Below, piece by piece: positions 1 through 7,699 of a DNA stretch of 60,443 nt. The notes beneath the pieces were generated by a model, which saw only the letters and a list, made by a program, of their open reading frames with translations, made no database searches and was not told the DNA's origin. The stretch comes from Woeseiaceae bacterium (lineage in GTDB: Bacteria; Pseudomonadota; Gammaproteobacteria; Steroidobacterales; Woeseiaceae): NCBI GenBank assembly GCA_030066075.1, contig JASJCH010000025.1, positions 1 through 60,443 on the forward strand. The letters are read 5' to 3'. The position numbers and the translations under genes are program-made. Within the stretch, counting starts at the first letter, position 1; the number at the start of each line of letters is the position of its first letter.

Positions 1-1
1 G

Positions 2-325
2 ACCTCGATCGTGCTGGGCAGTGCCGCTAACGGACTGCCGCCCGGCGTGGGATTGCATGCCGAATTGCGCGCGCTGGCTGGTGCCGGGCTGGATGCGGAG
101 CATGTGCTGCGCACGGCCGGTATCAACGCGGCCGCCGCCCTGGGTCTCGGGCTCCAGCTTGGCAGGATCGCACCGGGCGCGGTGGGCGACATCGTGCTGG
201 TCGACGGCGACCCGCTGGCGAATATCGAGGATGCGCTGAAGGTGGTCGGCATCGTGCGCAACGGACGCTTTTTCAGCACGATCGGCCTGCTCGAAAGGGT
301 CCCCGAGGCTCAATCCGTCGAATAA
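2..325 (+). CDS. Amidohydrolase family protein, C-terminal fragment
   Basis: This is the 3' end of a gene that starts before the window; the open frame runs from base 2 to the TAA at 323-325. The visible 107 residues match the tail of metal-dependent amidohydrolases of the imidazolonepropionase-like group: an alpha-helical stretch (HVLRTAGINAAAALGL), the typical return to the small beta-domain (GRIAPGAVGDIVLVDGDPL) and a final strand with VRNGRFFS. The catalytic metal ligands lie upstream and cannot be seen, so the substrate is unknown. The family commonly acts on cyclic amides or dipeptides. The gene is followed by a 540-bp gap, so it probably ends its transcription unit. Confidence 0.75.
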   Translation, partial: TSIVLGSAANGLPPGVGLHAELRALAGAGLDAEHVLRTAGINAAAALGLGLQLGRIAPGAVGDIVLVDGDPLANIEDALKVVGIVRNGRFFSTIGLLERVPEAQSVE

Positions 326-599
326 TTTGACAAAGAGATTACGAAGTCGGGCCGATTTTCACACAGTGAGCAGACTGGCGATCGCCTCGGGCCCGCGCCG
401 CCACAGGCTGTTCACACGGCCCCGGTGACTCACCCACTAAATGTAGTATTTTCTGGAGCTTACATAACCTAGTTGGCGCCGTGGCTGATGTGCGGCGCAG
501 CAATTTCGTCGGTTTTCTTTACAGAACGGCTCTCACAACGGACCGAACGATCCTGTACCGGCTGCTAAATAGTTGAATTCACGGCGCCTTCGACACAGT
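326..599. other. Non-coding upstream region of the sigma-54 promoter
   Basis: No convincing reading frame, tRNA or terminator is seen in these 274 bases. The base composition is less GC-rich than the flanking genes. Because it lies directly upstream of a sigma-54-type promoter, it is where an enhancer-binding activator would be expected to bind. One short motif, CCTGTACCGG at 552-561, recurs in near-identical form (TCTGTACCGG, 721-730) inside the proposed RNA, but I cannot assign either copy to a known regulator. Confidence 0.4.
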
Positions 600-615
600 T
601 GGCACAGGACTTGCT
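600..615 (+). promoter_or_regulatory. Sigma-54 (RpoN) -24/-12 promoter
   Basis: The sequence TGGCACAGGACTTGCT matches the sigma-54 consensus TGGCAC-N5-TTGCA/T at every conserved base. The invariant GG (601-602) and GC (613-614) are separated by exactly ten bases, as RpoN requires. Transcription would start about 12 bases after the GC, near 625-627. No start codon with a usable frame follows before the terminator at 775-804, so the promoter appears to drive a non-coding transcript. Confidence 0.75.
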
Positions 616-625
616 TTTATAACTC

Positions 626-804
626 TGCCCAAGCGAAGTGTAACTGCTATCGGTATCACTAAACGGCTACTAACAGGATTCAGACGCCAGAAGAATAATA
701 ACGACAAAAACAATAACGATTCTGTACCGGACACCGAATTCGCAGTTACCTCTTTTATAATAAAAAGAGAACTTAGCCCCGCCGCTCACGCCGCGGGGCT
801 TTTT
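626..804 (+). ncRNA. Candidate sigma-54-dependent Hfq-binding small RNA (CrcZ-like)
   Basis: About 180 bases lie between a full-consensus sigma-54 promoter and a strong intrinsic terminator and contain no ATG; the one GTG (639-641) is followed at once by TAA. At 691-717 there are two ARN-type tracts in register: AAGAATAATAAC, then GAC, then AAAAACAATAAC. Four consecutive A-R-N triplets are the known binding pattern for the distal face of Hfq. A further A-rich stretch is at 759-766. The combination of RpoN promoter, A-rich Hfq motifs and terminator is the architecture of CrcZ/CrcY, the RNAs that sequester Hfq-Crc in Pseudomonas carbon catabolite repression. The 5' end is predicted, not measured, and I see no primary sequence identity to CrcZ, so the functional link is inference. 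Confidence 0.55.
775..804 (+). terminator. Rho-independent terminator of the candidate small RNA
   Basis: An 8-bp perfect GC-rich stem, AGCCCCGC (775-782) with GCGGGGCT (793-800), has a 10-base loop and is followed directly by five T residues. The same stem sequence ends groEL at 50651-50675. A second, AT-only dyad (CTCTTTT and AAAAGAG, 750-769) precedes it. Confidence 0.88.
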
Positions 805-864
805 ATTGCGCCACCTTATCCGGGTATGATCCGGTGACTCCAACGCCGCCTAGACACCTCTGAC

Positions 865-1644
865 ATGTTCAAAGCGATTCGCATCGCCATATTGCTGATG
901 ATCCTCGTCTTCGTGGCGATCGGGAGTTGGCTCGCCCAGGCGCGCAGCACCGACTGGAACAACAGCCTGTGGGTCAAGGTATATCCCATCAACGCCGACG
1001 GCAGCGATGTCGTCGACCGGTATATCGCCAACCTCGAAGTCGAGGACTTTGCTGGCATCGAGGAATTCGTCGCGCGGGAAACTCGCCGTTATGGCCGGAC
1101 CGTCAATCGGCCACTGCGTATGGAACTCGGCCGGCAGGTTCGCGAGCAACCGCCAACTGTCGACTCCGACGGCGGTGTGCTCGGCATCATGGCCTGGTCG
1201 CTGAAACTGCGCTGGTGGGCCTCGAGCACCGCCGGAGATCAGGACCGCATTACTCCCGACGTCAGGATCTTCGTGCGCTACCACAACCCGGAAGCCGCCT
1301 ACATCCTCGAAGACTCGGTCGGACTGCAAAAAGGGATGGTCGGTATCGTCAACGCACGGGCCGGTCGCCGCCACGTTGGGGCGAACAACGTAATCATTGC
1401 GCACGAATTCATGCACACGCTCGGCGCGAGCGACAAGTATGACCTGGCGACGGGGCTGCCGCTGCCGCCCCATGGCCTCGGCGAACCGGACCGCAAGCCG
1501 CTATATCCGCAACGCTGGGCCGAGATCATGGGCGGCCGAATTGCGCTTGCGGAGGATGACGCTGTGGTGCCGAAAAGCCTCCGCTATGTCGTGATAGGCC
1601 CCCTGACGGCGCACGAGATCCGCCTGACGGAAGAGAATGAGTGA
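865..1644 (+). CDS. Membrane-anchored putative zinc metallopeptidase
   Basis: A 259-residue protein with one N-terminal hydrophobic segment (about residues 5-25), suggesting an uncleaved anchor or signal peptide with the rest in the periplasm. Near residues 175-192 the sequence IIAHEFMHTLGASDKYD contains HExxH followed by the G...D arrangement of metzincin-like or M6-like zinc proteases, so two zinc ligands and the catalytic Glu are visible. I cannot place it in a named family. Its stop overlaps the start of the downstream ABC ATPase by 8 bases, so the two are very likely translated together. The substrate is unknown; its coupling to an uptake ATPase could mean a maturation or nutrient-release role, but that is inference. 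Confidence 0.7.
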   Translation: MFKAIRIAILLMILVFVAIGSWLAQARSTDWNNSLWVKVYPINADGSDVVDRYIANLEVEDFAGIEEFVARETRRYGRTVNRPLRMELGRQVREQPPTVDSDGGVLGIMAWSLKLRWWASSTAGDQDRITPDVRIFVRYHNPEAAYILEDSVGLQKGMVGIVNARAGRRHVGANNVIIAHEFMHTLGASDKYDLATGLPLPPHGLGEPDRKPLYPQRWAEIMGGRIALAEDDAVVPKSLRYVVIGPLTAHEIRLTEENE

Positions 1645-2434
1645 CCGGCCCGACACTCTGCTGAGCTGCGAATCTCTCGACGTCCGCGTACCGGGTCGGC
1701 AGCTTGTGCAGTCGCTCGACCTCCAGCTGCGCCGCGGCGAGCTCGTCGCCATCCTGGGTCGCAATGGCGCCGGCAAGACCTTGGCGCTGATGACGCTTGC
1801 GGGACTGCGGGCGCCCGCCGCCGGCAACGTCTCGCTGGAAGGGACGAACATCGCCGAGCAAAAGCGTCAGGACACCGCGCGCCGGCTCGCGCTGCTGCCA
1901 CAGGTCATCGACGATATCTTCCCCGCCACCGTCATGGACACAGCGCTGATCGGTCGCCACCCGCACATTGCCGCGATGAGCTGGGAGTCGCCGGAGGACT
2001 TCGCCATCGCGCACGCGGCGCTCTCGACCATGGGCCTCGAGGAGCTCGGCGACCGCGACATACTGACGTTGTCAGGCGGCGAGCGACGACGGCTGGCGAT
2101 CGCCCAGGTGCTTGCGCAGGCCCCCGACGTCTACCTGCTGGACGAGCCCACCAACCATCTCGATCCCCAGCACCAGCTCGACACGCTCAACGTTTTCCGG
2201 AAGGCCGCCGACGACGGCGCGGGAGTCATCGCCAGCGTGCACGACGTCAACCTGGCCGTCCGCTTCGCAGACCGCTGCCTGCTGCTATTCGGCGACGGAC
2301 GCTGGGAGCTTGGCGAGACCGGCGCCATTCTCACCGAGGAAACGCTGGGCGAACTCTTCGCAACGCACATGGAAAGCGTGTACTGGCGGTCGCAGAAGCT
2401 GTTTGTTTCCGCCTCAGGCAACCCACCCGCGTAA
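1637..2434 (+). CDS. btuD: ABC transporter ATP-binding protein, BtuD/FecE type
   Basis: A 265-residue ATPase with Walker A GRNGAGKT (about residues 42-49), signature LSGGE (about 146-150), Walker B VYLLDEP and D-loop NHLD, and the switch His in SVHDVNLA. The segment LPQVIDDIFPATVMDTALIG is typical of the FecCD-partnered ATPases for siderophores, haem and cobalamin. It would energise import across the inner membrane. The nearby riboswitch, btuB, adenosyltransferase and btuF suggest cobalamin as the cargo. The cognate BtuC permease is not in this window. ATG at 1637 overlaps the preceding gene by 8 bases, and the 3' end overlaps the convergent phosphatase by 21 bases. Confidence 0.82.
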   Translation: MSDRPDTLLSCESLDVRVPGRQLVQSLDLQLRRGELVAILGRNGAGKTLALMTLAGLRAPAAGNVSLEGTNIAEQKRQDTARRLALLPQVIDDIFPATVMDTALIGRHPHIAAMSWESPEDFAIAHAALSTMGLEELGDRDILTLSGGERRRLAIAQVLAQAPDVYLLDEPTNHLDPQHQLDTLNVFRKAADDGAGVIASVHDVNLAVRFADRCLLLFGDGRWELGETGAILTEETLGELFATHMESVYWRSQKLFVSASGNPPA

Positions 2435-3208
2435 GCGCTCGAGGCAGGCTGCGTGTAGCGCGGGATTCGCCGCGAGCACGGATCGCGTCTCGAGTCCGAC
2501 GGGGTGTCCATTCAGGTCCGTGAACACGCCGCCAGCCTCCGTCACGATAACCGACAGCGCCGCGATATCCAGGATATTGACGTCTGACTCGATGACAGCC
2601 TCGATCTTGCCCGCTGCCAGCAGGTGGTAATGATAGAAGTCTCCGTAGCCGCGGATGCGATCGGCGCGAGACACGATCTCGCCGAGCCTCGGCCAGCCGT
2701 CGCTCAACGCCAGCGACTTCAGATTGCCCGTGGATACGGCGGCGCGGTCGATATCATCGACCTCGCTGATCGCGAGCCGTTCACCATTCAACCAGGCGCC
2801 CTGGCCCTGCTCCGCCCAGGCGAGTTCATCCATCATCGTGCCGCTCGATACCCCGAGCACGATCTCGCCGCCGCGCATCAATGCGATTTGCGTGGAGAAA
2901 AACGGGTACTGGCGCACGAATCCCTTCGTGCCATCGATCGGGTCGACCAGCCAAACAGAATCAGCATCATCGCGCGTGCGCCCGGTCTCTTCGCCATAGA
3001 AGCCGTGATCGGGGAAACGCTCGAGAATGATCTCGCGAATTTTCTGTTCGCACTCGACGTCGGCCTGAGTGACCGGCGTCAGGTCATCCTTGGTGGTCAC
3101 CGTGAAATTACCCGCGTAGTACGCGCGGCTGATGTCGGCCGCGGCGCTCGCGGCGTCGAGCGCGGTTCTAAGTTCAGCCGATAAGCTACTGTCGTCGAAG
3201 GCTTTCAT
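2414..3208 (-). CDS. hisN: Histidinol-phosphatase / inositol-monophosphatase family protein
   Basis: A 264-residue Mg-dependent phosphatase. Family metal-binding motifs are visible in order: GFYGEETG (about residue 75), LVDPIDGTKGF (about 87-97) and LDIAALSVIVTEAGGVF (near 220-235). The DPIDGTKGF variant and overall length are typical of HisN-type histidinol-phosphate phosphatases, which complete the penultimate step of histidine synthesis, rather than of SuhB. Inositol or other sugar-phosphate phosphatase activity cannot be excluded. It is convergent with the ABC ATPase gene, with a 21-bp overlap of the coding ends, and its start lies about 50 bp from the btuB promoter. Confidence 0.82.
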   Translation of the reverse strand: MKAFDDSSLSAELRTALDAASAAADISRAYYAGNFTVTTKDDLTPVTQADVECEQKIREIILERFPDHGFYGEETGRTRDDADSVWLVDPIDGTKGFVRQYPFFSTQIALMRGGEIVLGVSSGTMMDELAWAEQGQGAWLNGERLAISEVDDIDRAAVSTGNLKSLALSDGWPRLGEIVSRADRIRGYGDFYHYHLLAAGKIEAVIESDVNILDIAALSVIVTEAGGVFTDLNGHPVGLETRSVLAANPALHAACLERLRGWVA

Positions 3209-3261
3209 TGCTTGGCAAAATAGCCGCCCGCGTCGCGATTAACAAGCGCACCCGCGCTTGC

Positions 3262-3290
3262 TTGACAGCCCCGGGTACGCTCCCTATCGT
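3262..3290 (+). promoter_or_regulatory. Sigma-70 promoter for the riboswitch-btuB transcript
   Basis: A perfect -35 box TTGACA (3262-3267) is followed after 17 bases by TATCGT (3285-3290), a good -10 match. The predicted start near 3297 is just upstream of the cobalamin riboswitch, as needed for a riboswitch leader. Confidence 0.75.
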
Positions 3291-3299
3291 AGCGGCACT

Positions 3300-3515
3300 C
3301 ACCAGGTGAGCCCGGTTTGGCGAAAACCGGGTTAACGGGAAGCCGGTGTGGCCCCAAGGGCCAATTCCGGCGCTGCCCCCGCAACGGTGATCGAGTCAAA
3401 CCGTAGCCCCCGGGCCGAAGCTTCGCCCCGGAGCCACTGCGAAAAGTATAAGAATCGTGGGAAGGCGCTACGGCAAGGATGCAATTCCGCTCGTCAGCCC
3501 GGAGACCGGCCTCGT
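3300..3515 (+). promoter_or_regulatory. Cobalamin (AdoCbl) riboswitch
   Basis: The leader carries the conserved cobalamin riboswitch boxes in the right order: AACGGGAAGCCGGTG (3334-3348), the B12 box region GCTGCCCCCGCAACGG (3373-3388), GAGCCACTG (3431-3439), GTGGGAAGGCG (3458-3468) and the closing GTCAGCCCGGAGACCGGCC (3493-3511). It lies between a sigma-70 promoter and btuB, so B12 binding is expected to reduce btuB expression and probably that of the following adenosyltransferase gene. There is no obvious terminator stem with a T-run before btuB, so control of translation initiation is more likely than attenuation. Confidence 0.95.
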
Positions 3516-3561
3516 GAGCCAATGAACCGTAACGCGTGCGGGCGGCACGCAAGGAGCCAGC

Positions 3562-5337
3562 ATGACAATTCGTTTCGCATCCGTCGCCATCGCCCTGGCA
3601 ATTGCGTTACCCCAGTATGTGAACGCCGACAGCGCCCCCGGCGAGACCATCGTCGTCACTGCAACGCGCACGGAGATCCCGTTGCGCGACGCGATCGTGC
3701 CGGTCACCGTGATCAGCCGCGAAGACATCGAGCTGTCGCTCGCAAACGACCTCGCCGAGCTATTGCGTTTCCAGGCCGGCATCGATATCGGACGCAATGG
3801 CGGCCCCGGCCAGGCGACTTCGATCTTCATGCGCGGCACCGAGAGCAACCACACGCTTGTCCTCATCGACGGTGTTCGCATGAATCCGGGCACGCTCGGC
3901 GGCGCCGCGATACAGCACATCGCCCCGGAAATGATCGAGCGTATCGAGATCGTGAAAGGTGCGCGGTCAGCGTTGTTTGGTACCGACGCGATCGGCGGCG
4001 TCATCAACATCATCACGCGCCGCGCTGAGAGCGCCTATTTCGAGACGGGACTCGGGGCCGGCAGTTTCGATTCTCGCTCGGGAGTCATATCGGGTGGCAA
4101 CCGCAGTGAGCAAGGTGACTTCAGCATGTCGCTCAGTTACCAGGATACGGATGGCTTCGCGCCGCGGACCGACTCGGACATAGAGCGCGGCTATGACAAC
4201 CTTTCGATGAACCTGTACGGCGCCCGGCGTTTCGGCAGCTCCGAGATCAGTTTGCGCCACTGGCAGACCGAGGGCAATGTCGAGTATCTCGACTTTTTCC
4301 TGACGCCGGTGGACCAGGACTTCAAGAATGCCACGACGGCCCTGCAGCTCGATAACGCGATCAGCGAGCGCGGCTCGAGCAAGCTCATCGCGTCCTTCAT
4401 GCAGGACGACATCACCCAGAACCAGAGCGACGATTTTGTGAAATCGGAGCGCCTGAGCCTCGACTGGCAATACAGCCACGCCTTCGACGCGCACACCCTG
4501 ACCGGCGGTTTGTTTTTCGTGGATGAGAACGCATCGAGCCTGTCATTCGGGTCCGGTTTCGACGAGGACACCGAGGTCCGTGCCGCGTTCATCCAGGACC
4601 AGTGGACGCACGACCGGCACAAGGCGTTTGTCGCACTGCGACTGACTGACCATGAGACCTTCGGCAACCACACGACATGGAATGCCGAGTACGCCTATGA
4701 ACTCGGCGCCGGCTGGACACTGAATGCGGGCCTGGGCCATGCGTTTCGCGCGCCCGATGCGACCGACCGCTTCGGATTCGGCGGCAATCCGGACCTCGAC
4801 CCTGAACGTGCCGACGAGGCGCAGCTCGGCTTTCGTTTTGAACCGGGCAACAGGCACAGCCTCGACATCGAGCTATATGCCAACGATGTGGACGACCTGA
4901 TCGAGTTCGACCTCGAGACCTTCACGTTGCGCAACATTGCCCGCGCCGAAATACGTGGCGCGCAGGTCGCCTACGAGTATCGTGGCGCGAGCTTCACGAT
5001 CCATGCGGAGGTGACTCGGCAACGCGCCGAGGATGCCGATACCGGCGCGCGCCTGCTGCGTCGTGCCGAGGAGTCCGGTTCGCTGACCTATACGCAGGAT
5101 ATCGGCGCGCATCGCATGGGGCTCTCGCTCTTCGCGAGTGGCGACCGTGAAGATTTTGGCGGCGTACGCCTGGACGGCTACGTGCTGGCAAACCTGACGG
5201 CACAGTTCCGGCTGGGCGATGCGCTGTCGCTGCATGCGCGCCTCGAGAACCTGCTCGACACCGACTACCAGACGGCGGCCGGCTTCCGCATGCAGGAACG
5301 CAGCGGATTCGTCGAGATGAAGTACCACTGGAATTGA
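3562..5337 (+). CDS. btuB: TonB-dependent outer membrane cobalamin receptor BtuB
   Basis: A 591-residue outer-membrane receptor. An N-terminal signal peptide (about residues 1-22) is followed by a TonB box (ETIVVTATR), a plug domain with the typical LLRFQAGIDIGRNGGPGQ, FMRGTESNHTLVLIDGVRMN and ERIEIVKGARSALFGTDAIGGVINII blocks, then a long beta-barrel. These plug signatures are those of BtuB. A strong AAGGAG site lies 6 bases before the ATG. The cobalamin riboswitch directly upstream supports B12 as the ligand. The protein ends in HWN rather than the usual terminal Phe or Trp. The adenosyltransferase gene follows after 13 bases. Confidence 0.93.
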   Translation: MTIRFASVAIALAIALPQYVNADSAPGETIVVTATRTEIPLRDAIVPVTVISREDIELSLANDLAELLRFQAGIDIGRNGGPGQATSIFMRGTESNHTLVLIDGVRMNPGTLGGAAIQHIAPEMIERIEIVKGARSALFGTDAIGGVINIITRRAESAYFETGLGAGSFDSRSGVISGGNRSEQGDFSMSLSYQDTDGFAPRTDSDIERGYDNLSMNLYGARRFGSSEISLRHWQTEGNVEYLDFFLTPVDQDFKNATTALQLDNAISERGSSKLIASFMQDDITQNQSDDFVKSERLSLDWQYSHAFDAHTLTGGLFFVDENASSLSFGSGFDEDTEVRAAFIQDQWTHDRHKAFVALRLTDHETFGNHTTWNAEYAYELGAGWTLNAGLGHAFRAPDATDRFGFGGNPDLDPERADEAQLGFRFEPGNRHSLDIELYANDVDDLIEFDLETFTLRNIARAEIRGAQVAYEYRGASFTIHAEVTRQRAEDADTGARLLRRAEESGSLTYTQDIGAHRMGLSLFASGDREDFGGVRLDGYVLANLTAQFRLGDALSLHARLENLLDTDYQTAAGFRMQERSGFVEMKYHWN

Positions 5338-5350
5338 GGCAGAGCGAAGA

Positions 5351-5899
5351 ATGGGTAAACGACTCAGCAAGATCTACACACGCACGGGCGACGACGGCAC
5401 AACCGGGCTCGGCGACGGTACGCGCGTCGCCAAGGACAGTCCTCGGGTCGACGCTTACGGCACCGTCGACGAAGCCAATAGCGCCATCGGTGTCGTATTG
5501 GCCAACGACTCGGTACCTGGAAACGTCCGGGACATCCTGACCGAAGTACAGCACGACCTGTTCGAACTCGGCGGCGAACTCTGCATTCCCGGTCACAGCG
5601 CGATTACCGAGGATTTCATCTCCCGGCTCGAGAAAGAACTCGATGGACTCAACGCGGACCTGCCGGCGCTCAAGGAATTCATCCTGCCGGGCGGCGGCCC
5701 GGCTGCCGCGGCCTGTCACCTCGCCCGTACGATCGTGCGGCGCGCTGAGCGAGTCACGGCGACGCTCGGTGCCGATGAGTCCGTCCGCCCCGAAGTGCTG
5801 CGCTACCTGAACCGGCTCTCGGACCTGCTATTCGTGGTTGCACGAGTAGTGGCACGGGCAGAGTCGGGCGAAGAGGTGCTCTGGAACCGCGACCGCTGA
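5351..5899 (+). CDS. pduO: Cob(I)alamin adenosyltransferase, PduO type
   Basis: A 182-residue ATP:cob(I)alamin adenosyltransferase that makes adenosylcobalamin from reduced corrinoid and ATP in the cytoplasm. The N-terminal signature KIYTRTGDDGTTGLGDGTRV and the following DAYGTVDEANSAIG are the ATP-binding motifs of the PduO family; the C-terminal half has the RRAERV and LRYLNRLSDLLFVVARV helices. It is not related to the BtuR/CobA type. It lies 13 bases after btuB and is probably cotranscribed, so its expression should also follow the riboswitch. Its stop codon abuts the stop codon of convergent btuF. Confidence 0.93.
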   Translation: MGKRLSKIYTRTGDDGTTGLGDGTRVAKDSPRVDAYGTVDEANSAIGVVLANDSVPGNVRDILTEVQHDLFELGGELCIPGHSAITEDFISRLEKELDGLNADLPALKEFILPGGGPAAAACHLARTIVRRAERVTATLGADESVRPEVLRYLNRLSDLLFVVARVVARAESGEEVLWNRDR

Positions 5900-6763
5900 T
5901 TATCGTTCGCGGCGCTTGCGCGCCTCGTCGAGCGCATCGCATACCGCTCCGGCGCCATCCAGCAACCGGGGCGTCGCGCGACTGATAGCGTCCCCGGGCA
6001 GAATGAAGTGATTACCGTAACGATTGGCCGCGATCTGTGGCCAGCGCTGCCACTCGCGGAAGGCGTCCTCGCCGGCGTCGCTGGCGGCAAGGAAGACCTC
6101 CGGGTCGCGCTCGACAACGGCTTCGACGTCGATTGTTGGCGCCAGTTCGCCGAGGTCCGCAAACACGTTGCTGCCCCCGCATAGCTCGACGATTTCACTG
6201 ACGAAATGAGCATCGCTAACGGTATACAGCGGGCGCGCGGATACCTGGTAGAACACGGATATGTTCGGCAGACCCTGGTGACGCTCGCGAATCGCTCCCA
6301 TCTGTTCCTCAAAGCCGGATGCGACCAGCGCTGCTGGCTCACGACGCCCCGTCAACTCGCCGATTCGCAGGATTGCCTGACTGACATCGGCAAGCGAGTT
6401 CGTGCGTACGACCTCAACCTCGTAGCCCATAGCCCGCAGTTCGTCGACCACATGCGCCGGCGTGCCGCCGTCCCAGACGAGCAGCAGATCCGGCTCGAGT
6501 ACGGCCAGGCGCTCGTGGTCGATCATGAACGCGTCGCCGACGACGGGTAGCTCGAGGGCTTTGGGCGGGTAATCGGAATAGGCGCTCACGCCGACGAGCA
6601 ACTCCTCGGCGCGCGCCCAGAATACGAGCTCGGTCAGGTTGGGTGCGAGCGTAACGATCCGCGAGTAGTTGCTCGGCGGCGCCTCCGGCGGCGGCGTTGC
6701 CTGCGAACAGGCCGCGAGGCCGAGCAGTGCGATTGCGGCGAATGCTGCCTGGCGCAGCCTCAC
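5900..6763 (-). CDS. btuF: Cobalamin ABC transporter substrate-binding lipoprotein BtuF
   Basis: A 287-residue periplasmic binding protein of the BtuF/TroA helical-backbone fold. The N-terminus is a lipoprotein signal peptide with lipobox LAAC (Cys19), so it may be anchored rather than soluble. Recognisable BtuF blocks are RIVTLAPNLTELVFWARAEELLVGVSAYSDYP and LEPDLLLVWDGG. The start is a GTG whose last bases overlap the ampE stop (GTGA), so it is translated with ampE. It faces the riboswitch-btuB-pduO unit and would hand B12 to an ABC importer; the matching BtuC is not in the window. Confidence 0.85.
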   Translation of the reverse strand: MRLRQAAFAAIALLGLAACSQATPPPEAPPSNYSRIVTLAPNLTELVFWARAEELLVGVSAYSDYPPKALELPVVGDAFMIDHERLAVLEPDLLLVWDGGTPAHVVDELRAMGYEVEVVRTNSLADVSQAILRIGELTGRREPAALVASGFEEQMGAIRERHQGLPNISVFYQVSARPLYTVSDAHFVSEIVELCGGSNVFADLGELAPTIDVEAVVERDPEVFLAASDAGEDAFREWQRWPQIAANRYGNHFILPGDAISRATPRLLDGAGAVCDALDEARKRRER

Positions 6764-7665
6764 CGGGTCCAGCCGTACAACGTCATCGCGGCGATGACGA
6801 CGGCCCAGATCATCAGGAGGCGAAAGACCATGCGGTTGGCCGCGGTCGCACCGCGGACGCCACGCGAGACCAGGTCTTCGTCCGGGTCATCGGTAAGCGC
6901 GAGGGCGGCGAAACCGACGCGCGCCAGGAGCTGTTCGTTGTATTCGCTGGGCGACTCCGCAACATGCTCGCTCGGCGCTCGCCAGGCCCCGATAGCGCTG
7001 TCGAAATTGCCAGCCGCGGCGTAACCGATCGCCGTCAGCCGTGCCGGAATCCAGGCCAGCCAGCCGTGCAGCAGGGTCGCGGCGTCGCGCAGGCGATCGC
7101 AGTTGCCTTCCTCGTCCCGGGATGCGGCGAACACGGCGCGGCGGCGCACGAGGTCGGTTGCGCGATAAGTCCAGGCGCCGAGCGGCCCCAGCAATACGAA
7201 CCAGAAGACCACAGCGAACAGGCGATTGTTGGCCTGTACGCAAACCGCCTCTTCAACCTTGTGGATACGCTCCAGCGTGTCTTCGGGCACATCGCTCTCG
7301 ATGATCGCCTTGGCCGTGTCATGGATACGCTGTTCGTCACCCGCCTCGATCGCCTCGCAGTATTCGTCGACATGTTCGCCGATATCCTGCGGGCCCAGGG
7401 AGAAGAACAGCACCACGACGGCGAGCACCAGGTACGGGAAACCGAGCAAAGCGTCGCCGAGCGCGAGAATGACGCCAAGCACGGGCAGTGCCAGCAGCAG
7501 CGCGATGATCACAATGGGAATAAGCGCCGGCCAGTTCGGCAAGCGGTTAGCCTGTTGAAATCCGGCGTCGATGATCCGGTCGAGCCAGCGCAACCGGCGC
7601 AGGTGAAATAGTTGCGTGGCAAGCCGTTCGATGACCAGGCCGATAAGCAGTGCGATCAGGTGCAT
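6760..7665 (-). CDS. ampE: AmpE-like inner membrane protein (CobD/CbiB superfamily)
   Basis: A 301-residue integral membrane protein. Hydrophobic segments are near residues 1-15, 45-68, 74-91, 146-165 and 279-297. AmpE is related in fold to CobD/CbiB of cobalamin synthesis and was described as a membrane regulator linked to AmpD and beta-lactamase induction; its biochemical role remains unclear. The identification rests on the N-terminal sequence, the topology and its position directly behind ampD with a 34-bp gap. Its stop overlaps the GTG of btuF, so a B12 uptake gene is joined to the ampDE unit. Because CobD/CbiB are B12 enzymes, that coupling is worth noting. Confidence 0.75.
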   Translation of the reverse strand: MHLIALLIGLVIERLATQLFHLRRLRWLDRIIDAGFQQANRLPNWPALIPIVIIALLLALPVLGVILALGDALLGFPYLVLAVVVLFFSLGPQDIGEHVDEYCEAIEAGDEQRIHDTAKAIIESDVPEDTLERIHKVEEAVCVQANNRLFAVVFWFVLLGPLGAWTYRATDLVRRRAVFAASRDEEGNCDRLRDAATLLHGWLAWIPARLTAIGYAAAGNFDSAIGAWRAPSEHVAESPSEYNEQLLARVGFAALALTDDPDEDLVSRGVRGATAANRMVFRLLMIWAVVIAAMTLYGWTR

Positions 7666-7699
7666 GTTTCGTTAACTCGCAGCATCCTGTTGGTCAGGA

